The notes below the pieces were generated by a model. The model was given only the letters and a program-made list of their open reading frames with translations. It ran no database searches and was not told where the DNA came from. Position numbers and translations under genes: made by a program. A DNA stretch of 64,000 bases from Scandinavium goeteborgense (GTDB lineage: Bacteria; Pseudomonadota; Gammaproteobacteria; Enterobacterales; Enterobacteriaceae). The stretch spans positions 1-64,000 of the forward strand of contig NZ_CP054058.1 of NCBI RefSeq assembly GCF_003935895.2. The letters are read 5' to 3'. This document shows, piece after piece, positions 33,753-45,953 of this stretch (positions within the stretch are counted from its first letter, which is position 1; each line of letters begins with the position of its first letter).

Positions 33753-34043
33753 ATGAAAACTGTGCCAATTCTCTGTTTGCTGGCCTGTCTGAGCGTCCCA
33801 GCCGCTTACGCCGACTCCCCGATGAAAGGGTTGCAGTTTGAGCAGCAAAAGCTGCAGGTGATGAAAGACGTCAAAAAAACCTGTACGCCAGACCCCAGTA
33901 TGAGCGAAACCGACTTCGCCAATAAAATTCTCGCGAACGAAGACAACAAGCGCCACGTGCGTGACGCGACGCTGGCAATGGAGCGCAGTAACCAGAAAAA
34001 TTACTGGGATGCTATCGGGCAGATTCAGTGCCCGGACATGTGA
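33753..34043 (+). CDS. yicS: YicS, small secreted protein
   Basis: 96-residue protein of unknown function, orthologous to E. coli YicS. It has a Sec signal peptide (MKTVPILCLLACLSVPAAYA, cleavage before DSPMKG). The mature part has conserved CTPDPSMSETDF, NKRHVRDATLAMERSNQKNYWDAIGQIQCPDM. The two cysteines could form a disulfide in the periplasm. Start ATG 33753 has an AAGGG ribosome-binding site. Convergent with nepI. Confidence 0.9.
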   Translation: MKTVPILCLLACLSVPAAYADSPMKGLQFEQQKLQVMKDVKKTCTPDPSMSETDFANKILANEDNKRHVRDATLAMERSNQKNYWDAIGQIQCPDM

Positions 34044-34058
34044 TCCGGGCAGGCAGGA

Positions 34059-35240
34059 TTACTTCATTCGTACTTTTGTCGCCACCAGCAGCGCGGTAAG
34101 CAGCATCAACGTGCCGGACAACATCAGCGGTGACAGCAGACCGAAATGGTCCAGCGCCACGCCGCCCACGGCGGCACCGCAGGTGTTGGCCAGCTGAATC
34201 ACCGCTACCTGGATAGAACCGGCTTTTTCGGCCTGGTCAGACAGCGAGCGGGTGATCCACGTTGACCAGCCGACCGGCACCAGCGCAAAAGCAAATCCCC
34301 AGATTACCGCCACCGACGCGGCCACGATTTTCTCGCTTCCCCACAGGATAAGCACCGCGGCGCTTATCGCGAGAATCAACGGCGCAAAGGCCAGGGCCAT
34401 TTTCACCGAACGCTTGAGGATAACCGCTGACAGCGAGGTGCCGACGAAACTGGCTATCCCGAAGCTCAGCAAAACCAGTGTCAGGCCGTCGACATCAAAG
34501 CCCGCAAGATTCATAAATACCGGGCGAATGTAGGTAAAGAACGCGAACTGGCCGGCAAATGCCATGAAAATCGCGGTCATCCCTGCCAGTACGCCGGGGC
34601 GTTTTAACAGCCCGAACATGTTTGCTTTCGGTCCGGTTTCACCGGGCAGCGCAGGCAGCGCCTTCCAGACCCACACCACGCACAGCAGGCCCATTATCGC
34701 CGCGCCGTTAAAGACGTTGCGCCAGCCAATTATGCCGCCTAAAAAGCTGCCGAGCGGGGCGGCAATCACCAGCGCGATGGAGACCGCGCCAAAAATCACC
34801 GACAGCGCTTTCGGCACCAGTCGTGCGGGCACCAGACGCATGGTGAGCGACGCAGACATCGCCCAGAAGCCGCCGAGCGCCAGACCCAGACAGGCGCGAC
34901 CAAGCAGTAACAGGCTGAAGCTGGAGGCAAATGACACCAGCAGGCAGGAGAGCGTCAGCAGGACGGAGAACAGGATGACGATGTAGCGGCGGTCGGTGCG
35001 GCCAATCACGTGGGTGACGAACAGGCTGGCGAACATCGCCACGAACGCGGTAGTGGTCACCGATTGCCCGGCGACGCCTTCGGTAATACCGAGTTCTTGC
35101 GCCATCGGCGTCAGCAGGCTAACCGGCAGAAATTCAACGGTAATCAGGCAGGCAACGCAAAACGCCACGGCAAAAACCGCAGACCAGTTCGGACGCGTTA
35201 ACGTCTCACTGCGGGCAAGATTTTCAGTACATTCGCTCAT
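34059..35240 (-). CDS. nepI: Purine ribonucleoside efflux pump NepI
   Basis: Inner-membrane MFS (DHA1, 12 helices) exporter of purine nucleosides such as inosine. The 393-residue product is close to E. coli NepI (formerly YicM), including [55 protein letters not shown] and [35 protein letters not shown]. It is convergent with yicS, with 15 bp between the stops. Confidence 0.94.
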   Translation of the reverse strand: MSECTENLARSETLTRPNWSAVFAVAFCVACLITVEFLPVSLLTPMAQELGITEGVAGQSVTTTAFVAMFASLFVTHVIGRTDRRYIVILFSVLLTLSCLLVSFASSFSLLLLGRACLGLALGGFWAMSASLTMRLVPARLVPKALSVIFGAVSIALVIAAPLGSFLGGIIGWRNVFNGAAIMGLLCVVWVWKALPALPGETGPKANMFGLLKRPGVLAGMTAIFMAFAGQFAFFTYIRPVFMNLAGFDVDGLTLVLLSFGIASFVGTSLSAVILKRSVKMALAFAPLILAISAAVLILWGSEKIVAASVAVIWGFAFALVPVGWSTWITRSLSDQAEKAGSIQVAVIQLANTCGAAVGGVALDHFGLLSPLMLSGTLMLLTALLVATKVRMK

Positions 35241-35328
35241 GGGAACCTGCGCGTATTGGGTGGGAAAGTTGCGCAGTGTAACATTTTGTTTGTGACGTAT
35301 TTAACGTTTTGGCAACTATAGCGGCATT

Positions 35329-35375
35329 CCCCTCACCCTAACCCTCTCCCTGAGGGAGAGGTTAGGGTGAGGGGG
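35329..35375. repeat. Long palindromic repeat between nepI and yicH
   Basis: CCCCTCACCCTAAC-CCTCTCCC and GGGAGAGG-TTAGGGTGAGGGG fold into a 21-bp hairpin with loop TGA and a single bulged C. Its core is shared with the repeat at 21251-21335. It lies 3 bp beyond the yicH stop, so it probably also acts as a 3'-end stabiliser or weak terminator. Confidence 0.85.
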
Positions 35376-35378
35376 AAA

Positions 35379-37121
35379 TTACTGCGCCGGAGGTGAAACA
35401 GGCACTGGCGCGGCTTCCGTCGGGGCGGGCACCACAGGCTGCGCCGTACTCACTTCGCCATTGCTCATTGTCTGCGTCACTTCCTGTTTTGACATATTTA
35501 CCGCGTGCAGCTGTGCGTTGACTGTCGGTTTTAACGGCGCGTTAGCCTGCACGCTGCCGCTGGCACGCAGTTGAAGATTACCGTCGCCGCCAATCGGCAA
35601 TACCGGCCACCCCCACTGTTGCAGAATATCCAGCGGCACACCGCGACCGTTCAGGTTGATCGCCGTCTGGCGCTGCGGCTGCTGAGACACCGCGCCGCTT
35701 GCTTCAATGATCCCTTTCTCCGTAAACGCGCTCAGTTCGGTGATATTCACCGTCGAACCATTCGCCGCCAGCTTCAGCGAAGGACGACGGACGTCCACGC
35801 GATTAAAGGTTGCGGCCGCCGCGTTCAGCGCCGTATGACCGCCCCACACGCCCCAGTTGCCGTTTTTCGCCACCTGCATATTATCGCCGTAGCCGTCCAG
35901 CGACGTGATTTGCCACGGGAACGCCGGGTCGATGTCGATAACCAGGTTACGACTGGCAGTGAATTTACTCAGCGTTACGCTTTGCAGCCAGCCAGGCAGC
36001 GGGTCCATCCACAGCTTTTTCCAGTTCTCCGGCAGCGTGTATTCCAACCCGGCGATGGCGGTGTCGTCGAGCACCAGCGCGTTGCCGTTGCGTAACCAGT
36101 TGCCGGAGGTGCGCACCATTCCGCCTTCCCAGCGCGAGGTAAACTGGCGCAGCGCCACGCCCTGCGGGGAAAACTCAGCGTTGAAAATAGGGTCGATAAG
36201 GTGCAGCGAGCCATAAATAAATTCGTCGGCGTTCATCGACAGACGCCCGCCGTTGCTGCTCCAGCCGCCGTGACTCAAGGTGAGATTGCGCAGACTGAGG
36301 TCTAGATCGGCAATCGCCCAGTCCGGGCCCTGCAGGCGCGCATCGGTCACTTCCAGCGAGCCGATAGTCAATGACGGTACGGTGGTCAGCGGCGCGAAGA
36401 AATCGGCCAGCGATTTGTCACTCTGCATACGGATGTCGGTCAGGCGCAGGCTGTCGACCAGCCAACTGCCGTCAGCGTTACGTTTGGCGTTGCCAGTCAG
36501 CGAGCCACGCGCGATATCGGCGCCCAGAGTGCTGAGCGTCACTACGCCATTATCGATATTGCCCTGCACCAGAACGTTGGTCGCGGGCAGGTCATTGAGG
36601 GTCATCGAGCCCGCGCTCATCTGAATTTGCGCCTGCTTCCCGAGCACGTTGCCCGCTTCCGGCAACCACGGCGACACGCCGCCGGTCACGCGCTGGGCGC
36701 TGAGATCCCAGTGGGTTTCCGGGCTGTTAAACGCCATATTGCTGAGCTGCAACGTATCGGCTTCAAACGGGAACGGCGCGGCGGAAGGCGACAGATTCAG
36801 GGTCCCGTCCTGCAACGTAATGGTGTCGGCGTGCAGCGGGTCGGTGAGCTGACGGCTGCTCAAACCGATATCAACCGTTTTGGCGACCAGCGTGGCGGGT
36901 TTTCCGTCGCGACCAAAGGTGACGTTCTTAAGCAAGATATGAGACGGCGAGGAAAAACGATGGTCCATCGCGTCGAAAGCGATGTGGTAGTCGGTGTTAC
37001 TGGAAATCCAGCCGCTGACTTCGCGCGCGCCCCAGCGCGTTTGCAGCAAAAAGTAAAACGCCAGCGCGACCAGCAGCAGCGCAATAAGCAGCCAGAGCAA
37101 CAGCTTCCCGATAAATTTCAT
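35379..37121 (-). CDS. yicH: AsmA-family envelope protein YicH
   Basis: AsmA-like bridge-type protein; the family is implicated in phospholipid transport between inner and outer membrane. The 580-residue product starts at ATG 37121 (MKFIGKLLL). It has one N-terminal membrane helix (about 3-28) and a long periplasmic beta-rich region with the AsmA C-terminal pattern (NRVDVRRPSLKLAANGSTVNITELSAFTEKG). The tail after residue 550 is Pro/Ala/Val-rich (PVVPAPTEAAPVPVSPPAQ) and differs from E. coli. It shares orientation with xanP upstream. Confidence 0.93.
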   Translation of the reverse strand: MKFIGKLLLWLLIALLLVALAFYFLLQTRWGAREVSGWISSNTDYHIAFDAMDHRFSSPSHILLKNVTFGRDGKPATLVAKTVDIGLSSRQLTDPLHADTITLQDGTLNLSPSAAPFPFEADTLQLSNMAFNSPETHWDLSAQRVTGGVSPWLPEAGNVLGKQAQIQMSAGSMTLNDLPATNVLVQGNIDNGVVTLSTLGADIARGSLTGNAKRNADGSWLVDSLRLTDIRMQSDKSLADFFAPLTTVPSLTIGSLEVTDARLQGPDWAIADLDLSLRNLTLSHGGWSSNGGRLSMNADEFIYGSLHLIDPIFNAEFSPQGVALRQFTSRWEGGMVRTSGNWLRNGNALVLDDTAIAGLEYTLPENWKKLWMDPLPGWLQSVTLSKFTASRNLVIDIDPAFPWQITSLDGYGDNMQVAKNGNWGVWGGHTALNAAAATFNRVDVRRPSLKLAANGSTVNITELSAFTEKGIIEASGAVSQQPQRQTAINLNGRGVPLDILQQWGWPVLPIGGDGNLQLRASGSVQANAPLKPTVNAQLHAVNMSKQEVTQTMSNGEVSTAQPVVPAPTEAAPVPVSPPAQ

Positions 37122-37241
37122 CGTCTTCCATCCAGTGAAGGGCACATAAAGGAGTTATGCACGATTTGTGCGCAATCCTCAAGGATGGATTCGTTTAATA
37201 AGGTTTCACGGCGGCCGCCAGAAAGGCCGCCGTGACGAGGA

Positions 37242-38630
37242 TCAGCTCTTTTCTGGCGGGAAAACCAGGTTCAGAACAATCGCGGTAATGCCGCCTGCGG
37301 CGATCCCGGATGAGAGCAAGTTCTTCAGCCAGTCAGGCGCAAATTGCAGGATCAAAGGCTGCTGAGAAACGCCCAGACCGACGGCTAAGGACAGGGCGAT
37401 AATCAGGATCGCGCGGCGGTTCAGTGGTTCGCGGGAGACAATACGCACCCCGGAAGCGGCGATGGTACCGAACATCACCAGCGTCGCACCGCCGAGAACC
37501 GGCTCAGGAATATGCTGCACGAAACCGCTCACCGCAGGGAACAGGCCGAGCACGACAAGCATCAGCGCTACCACGAAACCGACGTAGCGGCTGGCGACGC
37601 CAGTCAGCTGGATAACGCCGTTGTTCTGCCCAAAGCAGGAGTTCGGGAAGGTGTTGAAAATAGCCGATACGCAGGAGTTCAGGCCGTTCGCCAGCACGCC
37701 GCCTTTCAGGCGTTTCATATATACCGGGCCGGAGACTGGTTGCTCGGAAACGTCAGAGGTTGCCGTAATGTCACCGATGGTTTCCAGCGAGGTGATCATA
37801 AACACCAGCATCAGCGGCAGCAGCAGGTTCCAGTCGATGCCGAGCCCATAATAGAGCGGGGTCGGAACCATAATCACCGGGCTGTGGGTCGGTGCGGTTT
37901 CAGGCAGCATGCCCATAAACCAGGCTGCGGCGTAACCGGCGGCCATCGCAATCACCAGCGAGGCAATGCGCAGATACGGGTTACGCTGACGGTTAAGCAC
38001 AATAATGACCGCCAGCACGATGCCCGCCAGCAGCAGGTTTTTCGGGGCGCCGAAGGTGTGGTCAGCCATCGCGGCGTAGCCCCCGCCGATGGAGGTCAGG
38101 CCAACCTGAATCAGCGACAGGCCGATAATCATCACCACCACGCCGGAAACCAGCGGTGTAATCACGCGGCGCGCCAGATGCAGCACGCGGGACAGCGCCA
38201 TTTCGGTAAAGCTGGCTAGCATCAACGTGCCGAACAACGCCGCCATCATCGTCGGAACATCTGCTCCGCCGGTTTTCAGCGCCGTCCCGCCCATAATTAA
38301 CGGGGCCACGAAGTTAAAGCTGGTGCCCTGAATCGACAGCAGTCCGGATCCAACCGGGCCCCACGCTTTTATTTGAATGACGGATGCGACACCTGAAGCA
38401 AACAGCGACATACTGATAATGTGTTGCGTATCTTCTGCCGGTAAACCGAGCGCCTGGCAAATCAGCAGGGCCGGGGTTATCACGGCGACGAACATCGCCA
38501 GCAGGTGCTGGAAGGCAGCGAACAGAGTCTGCGCGAGCGGGGGGCGGTCTTCAAGGCGGTAGATTAATTCGCTGTCCTGCTTCTGCGCAATCGGTTGCGC
38601 ATTTTCAGCTTCGATGGTGTTCACTGACAT
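37242..38630 (-). CDS. xanP: Xanthine:proton symporter XanP
   Basis: High-affinity xanthine permease of the NAT/NCS2 family. The 462-residue product starts at ATG 38630 ([10 protein letters not shown]). The NAT signature [17 protein letters not shown] is present in helix 10 and GxG-type helix-8 residues in [25 protein letters not shown], including the Glu/Asp needed for substrate and proton. It is divergent from gltS; the 273-bp gap carries AT-rich promoter sequence for both, but I assign no specific box. Confidence 0.96.
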   Translation of the reverse strand: MSVNTIEAENAQPIAQKQDSELIYRLEDRPPLAQTLFAAFQHLLAMFVAVITPALLICQALGLPAEDTQHIISMSLFASGVASVIQIKAWGPVGSGLLSIQGTSFNFVAPLIMGGTALKTGGADVPTMMAALFGTLMLASFTEMALSRVLHLARRVITPLVSGVVVMIIGLSLIQVGLTSIGGGYAAMADHTFGAPKNLLLAGIVLAVIIVLNRQRNPYLRIASLVIAMAAGYAAAWFMGMLPETAPTHSPVIMVPTPLYYGLGIDWNLLLPLMLVFMITSLETIGDITATSDVSEQPVSGPVYMKRLKGGVLANGLNSCVSAIFNTFPNSCFGQNNGVIQLTGVASRYVGFVVALMLVVLGLFPAVSGFVQHIPEPVLGGATLVMFGTIAASGVRIVSREPLNRRAILIIALSLAVGLGVSQQPLILQFAPDWLKNLLSSGIAAGGITAIVLNLVFPPEKS

Positions 38631-38903
38631 TTCAGAGGCAATCCCGTGGTGGAAAAGGGGGGATTTTAGCGGACTGCCAGGCAAAAGCAAACGGTTGCTT
38701 TCAATATATTAAGGATGCATAACTACGCGGTTTTTTATGCTGTTTTTGCACGTTTTGTCGCAAATTTCACCGCTCCAGACATATTTTTCTGTCATTTTCC
38801 ACTGCATTTTGCGTAAAATCCGGCTCCTGCTAACAACGATGAGAACATTCACTACAGGTATTCACGTCGCTTAAATTGGATTCTGCGCTAACAAGGAGCT
38901 TCT

Positions 38904-40106
38904 ATGTTTCATCTCGATACGCTATCGACGCTTGTTGCGGCAACGCTGGTGTTGCTGTTAGGACGCAAACTTGTCCATACCGTCCCCCTCTTCAAGAAGT
39001 ACACCATCCCTGAACCCGTTGCGGGTGGCCTGCTGGCTGCGCTGGCACTGCTGATCCTGAAAAAGAGCATGGGCTGGGAAATCGATTTCGATATGAGCCT
39101 GAAAGATCCGCTGATGATGGCCTTCTTTGCCACCATTGGCCTGAACGCCAATCTTTCGAGCCTGCGCCGCGGCGGTAAAGTCGTGGGAACCTTCCTGATT
39201 GTGGTGGTAGGGCTGCTGCTGATGCAGAACGCCATCGGGATTGGTATGGCGAAAATGCTGGGGCTGGACCCGCTGATGGGCTTATTGGCCGGTTCGATTA
39301 CGCTTTCCGGGGGTCATGGCACCGGTGCGGCCTGGAGTAAGCTGTTCATTGAGCGTTATGGTTTCGCCAATGCCACCGAAGTAGCGATGGCCTGTGCGAC
39401 CTTTGGTTTGGTGCTGGGTGGCCTGATTGGCGGCCCGGTGGCGCGTTATCTGGTGAAGCACTCCTCTACACCGGACGGTAAACCGGACGATCAGGAAGTG
39501 CCAACGGCGTTCGAAAAGCCGGAGGTGGGTCGGGTGATCACCTCATTAGTGCTGATTGAAACCATTGCGATGATTGCTATCTGTATCACCGTCGGGAAAA
39601 TCGTTGCGCAATTGCTGCTGGGCACCACGTTTGAGCTGCCGACCTTCGTCTGCGTGCTGTTTGTCGGGGTTATCCTCAGCAACGGTCTGGCGCTGCTGGG
39701 CTTCTATCGCGTGTTTGAACGTGCCGTATCAGTACTCGGGAACGTGTCGCTGTCGCTGTTCCTGGCCATGGCGCTGATGAGCCTGAGACTGTGGGAGCTG
39801 GCTTCTCTGGCGCTGCCAATGCTGGCGATTCTGGCGGTGCAAACCGTGGCGATGGCGCTGTACGCGGTGTTCGTGACCTATCGCATGATGGGCAAAAACT
39901 ACGACGCAGCGGTGTTGGCGGCGGGTCACTGCGGCTTTGGTCTGGGGGCTACGCCAACGGCGATTGCCAATATGCAGGCCATCACCGAACGTTTCGGACC
40001 GTCGCACACGGCGTTCCTGGTGGTGCCAATGGTCGGCGCATTCTTTATAGATATTGTGAATGCGTTGGTGATTAAGCTGTATCTGCTGTTACCGATGTTC
40101 GCATAA
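38904..40106 (+). CDS. gltS: Sodium/glutamate symporter GltS
   Basis: Na+-dependent glutamate importer (ESS family). The 400-residue product follows E. coli GltS throughout. It has two inverted five-helix domains, each with a reentrant loop carrying GGxG: SGGHGTGAAW in the first half and GHCGFGLGATPTAIANMQA in the second. In E. coli the next gene is recG; here a BIME, a terminator and convergent glpK follow, marking a synteny breakpoint. Confidence 0.97.
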   Translation: MFHLDTLSTLVAATLVLLLGRKLVHTVPLFKKYTIPEPVAGGLLAALALLILKKSMGWEIDFDMSLKDPLMMAFFATIGLNANLSSLRRGGKVVGTFLIVVVGLLLMQNAIGIGMAKMLGLDPLMGLLAGSITLSGGHGTGAAWSKLFIERYGFANATEVAMACATFGLVLGGLIGGPVARYLVKHSSTPDGKPDDQEVPTAFEKPEVGRVITSLVLIETIAMIAICITVGKIVAQLLLGTTFELPTFVCVLFVGVILSNGLALLGFYRVFERAVSVLGNVSLSLFLAMALMSLRLWELASLALPMLAILAVQTVAMALYAVFVTYRMMGKNYDAAVLAAGHCGFGLGATPTAIANMQAITERFGPSHTAFLVVPMVGAFFIDIVNALVIKLYLLLPMFA

Positions 40107-40112
40107 CGATGT

Positions 40113-40187
40113 GCCCGGCGGTGCTATCGCTTGCCGGGCCTACAAAACCTCGATCACGTAGGCGCGATTAGCGAAGCGCCATCGGGC
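40113..40187. repeat. BIME (two REP sequences) at the gltS/glpK joint
   Basis: REP 1, GCCCGGCGGTGCTATCGCTTGCCGGGCCTAC without its first base at 40114-40143, and REP 2, GTAGGCGCGATTAGCGAAGCGCCATCGGGC at 40158-40187, face each other across 14 bp. The pair begins 7 bp after the gltS stop and occupies most of the joint. Confidence 0.8.
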
Positions 40188-40194
40188 AGAAACA

Positions 40195-40224
40195 AAAAGG
40201 CCGGGATTATCCCCGGCCTTTTTT
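40195..40224. terminator. Bidirectional terminator between gltS and glpK
   Basis: AAAAAGGCCGGG / CCCGGCCTTTTTT with loop ATTATC. A-runs and T-runs on both sides let it terminate gltS rightward and glpK leftward. Confidence 0.93.
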
Positions 40225-40244
40225 ATGGACTTAAACAATCAGGC

Positions 40245-42621
<2,377 letters not shown>

Positions 42622-42704
42622 GATGGGATCCTGAAGATTCATTGATGATTATTGTGAACATGGAGGTCGAACTCGACCATGCTGCCATGTAGGCATAGTG
42701 TTAA

Positions 42705-42722
42705 TTTATCGTTAACGAACAA
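42705..42722. promoter_or_regulatory. GlpR-like operator in the glpF-zapB divergent region
   Basis: TTTATCGTTAACGAACAA contains the perfect palindrome TCGTTAACGA (42709-42718), close to the GlpR consensus (ATGTTCGTTAACGAACAT). It lies 88-97 bp before the glpF start, inside the 421-bp glpF-zapB gap (42622-43042). The remainder holds a GTCGAACTCGAC near-palindrome (42666-42677), whose role I cannot assign, and the zapB upstream region. Confidence 0.7.
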
Positions 42723-43042
42723 AAACGAGAAATATCGAAATCAAAATCTGTGTGCTGGGTCAATAAAATGAGCGTTTTCGCGCGAAAAAGTGCGCATTAA
42801 GACGCTTGTCAACCTGACGCGGGAATCATTTATTTAACGAATGGATTAACAATTTAGGGGTATTTGCGGCGAACGCACCAGGTATAGCCTGAAAAGTGTT
42901 GCAAACCACGATCTGAGCGCCCTGGCGCTGGACAGGGAGTGCGGCGCTCCATACAATCGGATGCATAGCAGTGCGCTTACTTACGTTAAGGCGTCGCCGG
43001 GTTTCCGGGACGAGTTCAACGCCTTGCAAATTCAGGAGAGGT

Positions 43043-43288
43043 ATGACGATGTCATTAGAAGTGTTTGAGAAACTGGAATCCAAAGTACAGCAGGCGATTG
43101 ATACTATCACTCTGCTGCAGATGGAAATCGAAGAGCTGAAAGAGAAGAACAATACACTGTCGCAGGAAGTGCATAACGCGCAGAACGGTCGTGAAGATCT
43201 GGAGCGTGAAAACAGCCAGCTGAAAGAACAGCAGCACGGCTGGCAGGAGCGTCTGCAGGCGCTGCTGGGCCGCATGGAAGAAGTATAA
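43043..43288 (+). CDS. zapB: Cell division factor ZapB
   Basis: Small cytosolic coiled-coil protein that, with ZapA, organises the FtsZ ring and links it to MatP. The 81-residue product starts at ATG 43043 ([12 protein letters not shown]); ATG 43049 would remove two residues. It is almost entirely heptad-repeat coiled coil ([33 protein letters not shown]). In E. coli it lies between glpF and rraA; here the glpF side is kept but the other neighbour is an etk-like gene. Confidence 0.96.
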   Translation: MTMSLEVFEKLESKVQQAIDTITLLQMEIEELKEKNNTLSQEVHNAQNGREDLERENSQLKEQQHGWQERLQALLGRMEEV

Positions 43289-43295
43289 TCTTCAT

Positions 43296-43324
43296 TCCCT
43301 TCCCCTTTCTGAGGGGAAGGGAAG
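43296..43324. terminator. Hairpin between zapB and etk-like gene
   Basis: TTCCCTTCCCC / GGGGAAGGGAA with loop TTTCTGA: 11-bp perfect stem between two convergent stops. There is no long T-run, so it may be a structural 3' end rather than a strong terminator. Confidence 0.65.
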
Positions 43325-43342
43325 TTTAGCGCGACTGGGCCG

Positions 43343-45499
43343 TTAGCCTTGTTTCTGGTTATACGACGGGCCATAGGCGCTGTATCCGTAACCGTAGTCG
43401 CTACTTTTCCTTTTCTTCACGCCATTCAAGATCCACCCCTGTACTGAGATACCGCTCTGTTTAAAACGACGGATGCAGGCCTCGACCTCTTTCGCCGTAT
43501 TTTCTTCAAAACGCGCCACCATCAGGATGGTTTCCGCATGTCGGCCCACGATCGTTGCATCCGTCACCGCCATCACCGGTGGGGTATCAATGATAATCAG
43601 GTCATAGCGCGAAGACGCCGTATCGAGCAGTGCCTTAAACGCCGGACCCATCAACAACTCCGCCGGATTGGTGGGAATATGCCCGCGAGAAAGATAATCC
43701 AGCCCGATATCCGGCAGTGAAACCACCGTCTGTTCAAAGGTGGTAGTTCCCTTGAGTATTTCTGCGAGCCCGTCATCTTCACTCAGCCCGAATAATTGAT
43801 GCAGGTAGCCTTTGCGCATATCAGCATCGATCAGTAACACCTTTGTCTTCGTTTGCGCGATCACCGCCGCCAGGTTGCTGCTGATAAACGTTTTCCCCGC
43901 TCCAAGGCTGACACCTGAAATCATCAGCACCTTATTTTTTGTATCCATCATGGTGAAGTGCAGGCTGGTACGCAGCCCGCGAAGGGTTTCGATGGCGGGA
44001 TCTGCCGGGTTTTTTATCGCCAGCAGCAGGCTGGTTGTCCCTATTTTGCTTTTGATATCTTTTTTGAGCAGCCACTCTGAATAGGGAACGCTGGCATAAA
44101 CGTTGATGTCTCTCTCTTCCAACTGTTCCGGGGATTCAAGCCCCTGACGAAGTGCGGATTGCAGTAACACCATCGCGACGGAGATGAATCCACCCAGCAT
44201 AAAACCGATCATGGTAATGATGATTTTCTTAGGTTTGATGGGTTTTATCACCGTGATGGCATCGTCGATGATCCTCACATTACCAATGGCGCTGGATTTT
44301 GCGACGTTCAGTTCCTGCTGTCGGCCCAGCAGCTGTAAATAGACCGCCCGCCCTGAATCTACATCACGGCTCAGACGCAGCACTTCCTGCTGGGTTGAGG
44401 GCATTGCGCTTACACGCTTGTTCATCTTTGCCCTTTCGTTTTGCAGCGTATCGCGCTTTTCCATCAGAGCCCGGTAGTTGGGATGCTCTTTTTTGTAGCG
44501 CTGCGATATTTCTGCTTCACGGAAGGTCAGCTCATTGAGCTGATTCTCGATGTTAACGATCTGGTCGAGTGCAGATTTGGCTTCCATGTTTAAGTCGACC
44601 GAGTCTTTCTGTTTCCGGTAGGCGTTGAGCTTATCTTCTGCGCGGTCGAGGTCGGTGCGTATCGCGGGCAACTGCGTATTCAGAAATTGCAGGCTTTTCT
44701 CGTCCTGCTCAGCCTGACGGGTAATATTCTGTGCAAGGTAATGCTCGGCGATATTCTGCAGCGTCGTGTTAATTAACTGCGGGTCTTCGCCAGACATAAT
44801 CAGGTTAAGCATGCCAGTGTCTTTGCCCACTTCGCCGACATTAAAACTTTCCTGCAACAGCGTGATGGCCTTTAGGCGAGACGTCTGGGTCACTGTGAAC
44901 TGCGAGCCGGGTTCGGCATTGATCTCTGTGACGAGCAGCGATACCCCGTTTTTTTCTACTCGTTCACCCGTCCGGCCCTCAAGTTCAAAATTCTCTCCCG
45001 AAAGGTGGTACTGGTTGTGATTGATAACGCTGAGCGTGGCACTAGCGCTTTCGTTGTCGTGGGTTGGGAAAACCAGTTGTGTTAACGCTATCTTGCCGGG
45101 CTTTTGACCTGTTAGCTTTGCCATCAGACGACCTATTACAGGGAGGTAGTAGGGCTGGGTAGTCGTCTGAAGCGCCAACGTATCGACGGTTTTACCGAGG
45201 ATCATCCGTGAACGTAGCAGTGTGATTTCAGGCGCAGATTGCGGCTGACTGTCCGGCAGCATCTGGCTTAAGTTGCTCAGCAATGTATTGCCTTGCTTTT
45301 GTTCAATCTGAATCAGCGCATTTGCCTGATAAATCGGGGTGGCGTTGAATGCATAAAGCATCGCGGCGAAGGTGAACACTGCCGTGAAAACCACGATGAA
45401 CTTATAATGATCAAGGAGCACTCCCAGCAGCATTCCAAGATTAATCTCTTTGACCTCACCCTGAGGTTGGGAGGCATTTTTTATACTGATCAATGACAT
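43343..45499 (-). CDS. etk: Wzc/Etk-type capsule polysaccharide tyrosine autokinase
   Basis: Inner-membrane bacterial tyrosine kinase and polysaccharide co-polymerase that controls chain length and export of capsule or exopolysaccharide. The 718-residue product (start ATG 45499) has a Wzz domain between helix 1 (about 33-51) and helix 2 (about 426-447), with coiled coil in between (250-400). Its cytosolic kinase has Walker A GVSLGAGKT (529-537), Walker A' LLIDADMRKG (555-564), Walker B LIIIDTP (634-640), regulatory Tyr565 (KGYLHQLF) and a C-terminal tyrosine cluster (Y702, 704, 706, 709, 713). Closest remembered relatives are E. coli Etk and Wzc. Last gene of a three-gene export cluster with no glycosyltransferases nearby. 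Confidence 0.9.
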   Translation of the reverse strand: MSLISIKNASQPQGEVKEINLGMLLGVLLDHYKFIVVFTAVFTFAAMLYAFNATPIYQANALIQIEQKQGNTLLSNLSQMLPDSQPQSAPEITLLRSRMILGKTVDTLALQTTTQPYYLPVIGRLMAKLTGQKPGKIALTQLVFPTHDNESASATLSVINHNQYHLSGENFELEGRTGERVEKNGVSLLVTEINAEPGSQFTVTQTSRLKAITLLQESFNVGEVGKDTGMLNLIMSGEDPQLINTTLQNIAEHYLAQNITRQAEQDEKSLQFLNTQLPAIRTDLDRAEDKLNAYRKQKDSVDLNMEAKSALDQIVNIENQLNELTFREAEISQRYKKEHPNYRALMEKRDTLQNERAKMNKRVSAMPSTQQEVLRLSRDVDSGRAVYLQLLGRQQELNVAKSSAIGNVRIIDDAITVIKPIKPKKIIITMIGFMLGGFISVAMVLLQSALRQGLESPEQLEERDINVYASVPYSEWLLKKDIKSKIGTTSLLLAIKNPADPAIETLRGLRTSLHFTMMDTKNKVLMISGVSLGAGKTFISSNLAAVIAQTKTKVLLIDADMRKGYLHQLFGLSEDDGLAEILKGTTTFEQTVVSLPDIGLDYLSRGHIPTNPAELLMGPAFKALLDTASSRYDLIIIDTPPVMAVTDATIVGRHAETILMVARFEENTAKEVEACIRRFKQSGISVQGWILNGVKKRKSSDYGYGYSAYGPSYNQKQG

Positions 45500-45518
45500 T
45501 GTCTCGCTACCTGAAAAA

Positions 45519-45953
45519 TTAACTGACGAGTTTGCTGACCCATGCCTGACAAGATTGGTCAATTAACTGGAAGACGTGATTAAAGGCCTCATCGCTTTGG
45601 TGCCACGGATCGGGAATTTCCATTTGGTTGGACCAATACCCCAGCAGCATGCTTTTACTCCGTGCTTCAGGCGCAATATGGGCGATGTGTTTGAAATGTT
45701 CTTTCTCCATCACCAGGATGAGATCGTATTGCGCACTCAGCGCGGCGGTAAATTGCTGGCTTTGATGGCCTTCCAGTGACAATTCGTGCCTGTTAGCGAT
45801 GCGCATGGCATCACGATCAGCGCCTTGGCCTGTCAGTGCGACAGTGCCTGCGGAATCAATGGTTTTATGCGGTAAGCGGTGGCGTAACAGCCGCTCGCTG
45901 GTGGGAGAGCGGCATATGTTTGCCGTACAAATGATTAAAATGGCATTACACAT
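45519..45953 (-). CDS. etp: Low-molecular-weight protein tyrosine phosphatase (Etp/Wzb type)
   Basis: Dephosphorylates the tyrosine cluster of the partner kinase. The 144-residue product starts at ATG 45953 (MCNAILIIC). The P-loop CTANICRS (C-x5-R) begins near residue 9, where most family members have CTGNICRS, and the general acid Asp is in IPDPWHQSDEAF (about residue 115). It overlaps the upstream wza-like stop by one base (TGATG) and precedes the kinase by 19 bp, so the three form one tightly coupled operon. Confidence 0.92.
   Translation of the reverse strand: MCNAILIICTANICRSPTSERLLRHRLPHKTIDSAGTVALTGQGADRDAMRIANRHELSLEGHQSQQFTAALSAQYDLILVMEKEHFKHIAHIAPEARSKSMLLGYWSNQMEIPDPWHQSDEAFNHVFQLIDQSCQAWVSKLVS

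Noticed and set aside
37512-38219. Long open frame (235 codons) on the plus strand inside xanP
   Set aside because: Exactly antisense to the well-conserved xanP; composition is His/Arg/Gln-rich as expected from the reverse strand of membrane-protein codons, with no recognisable domain.
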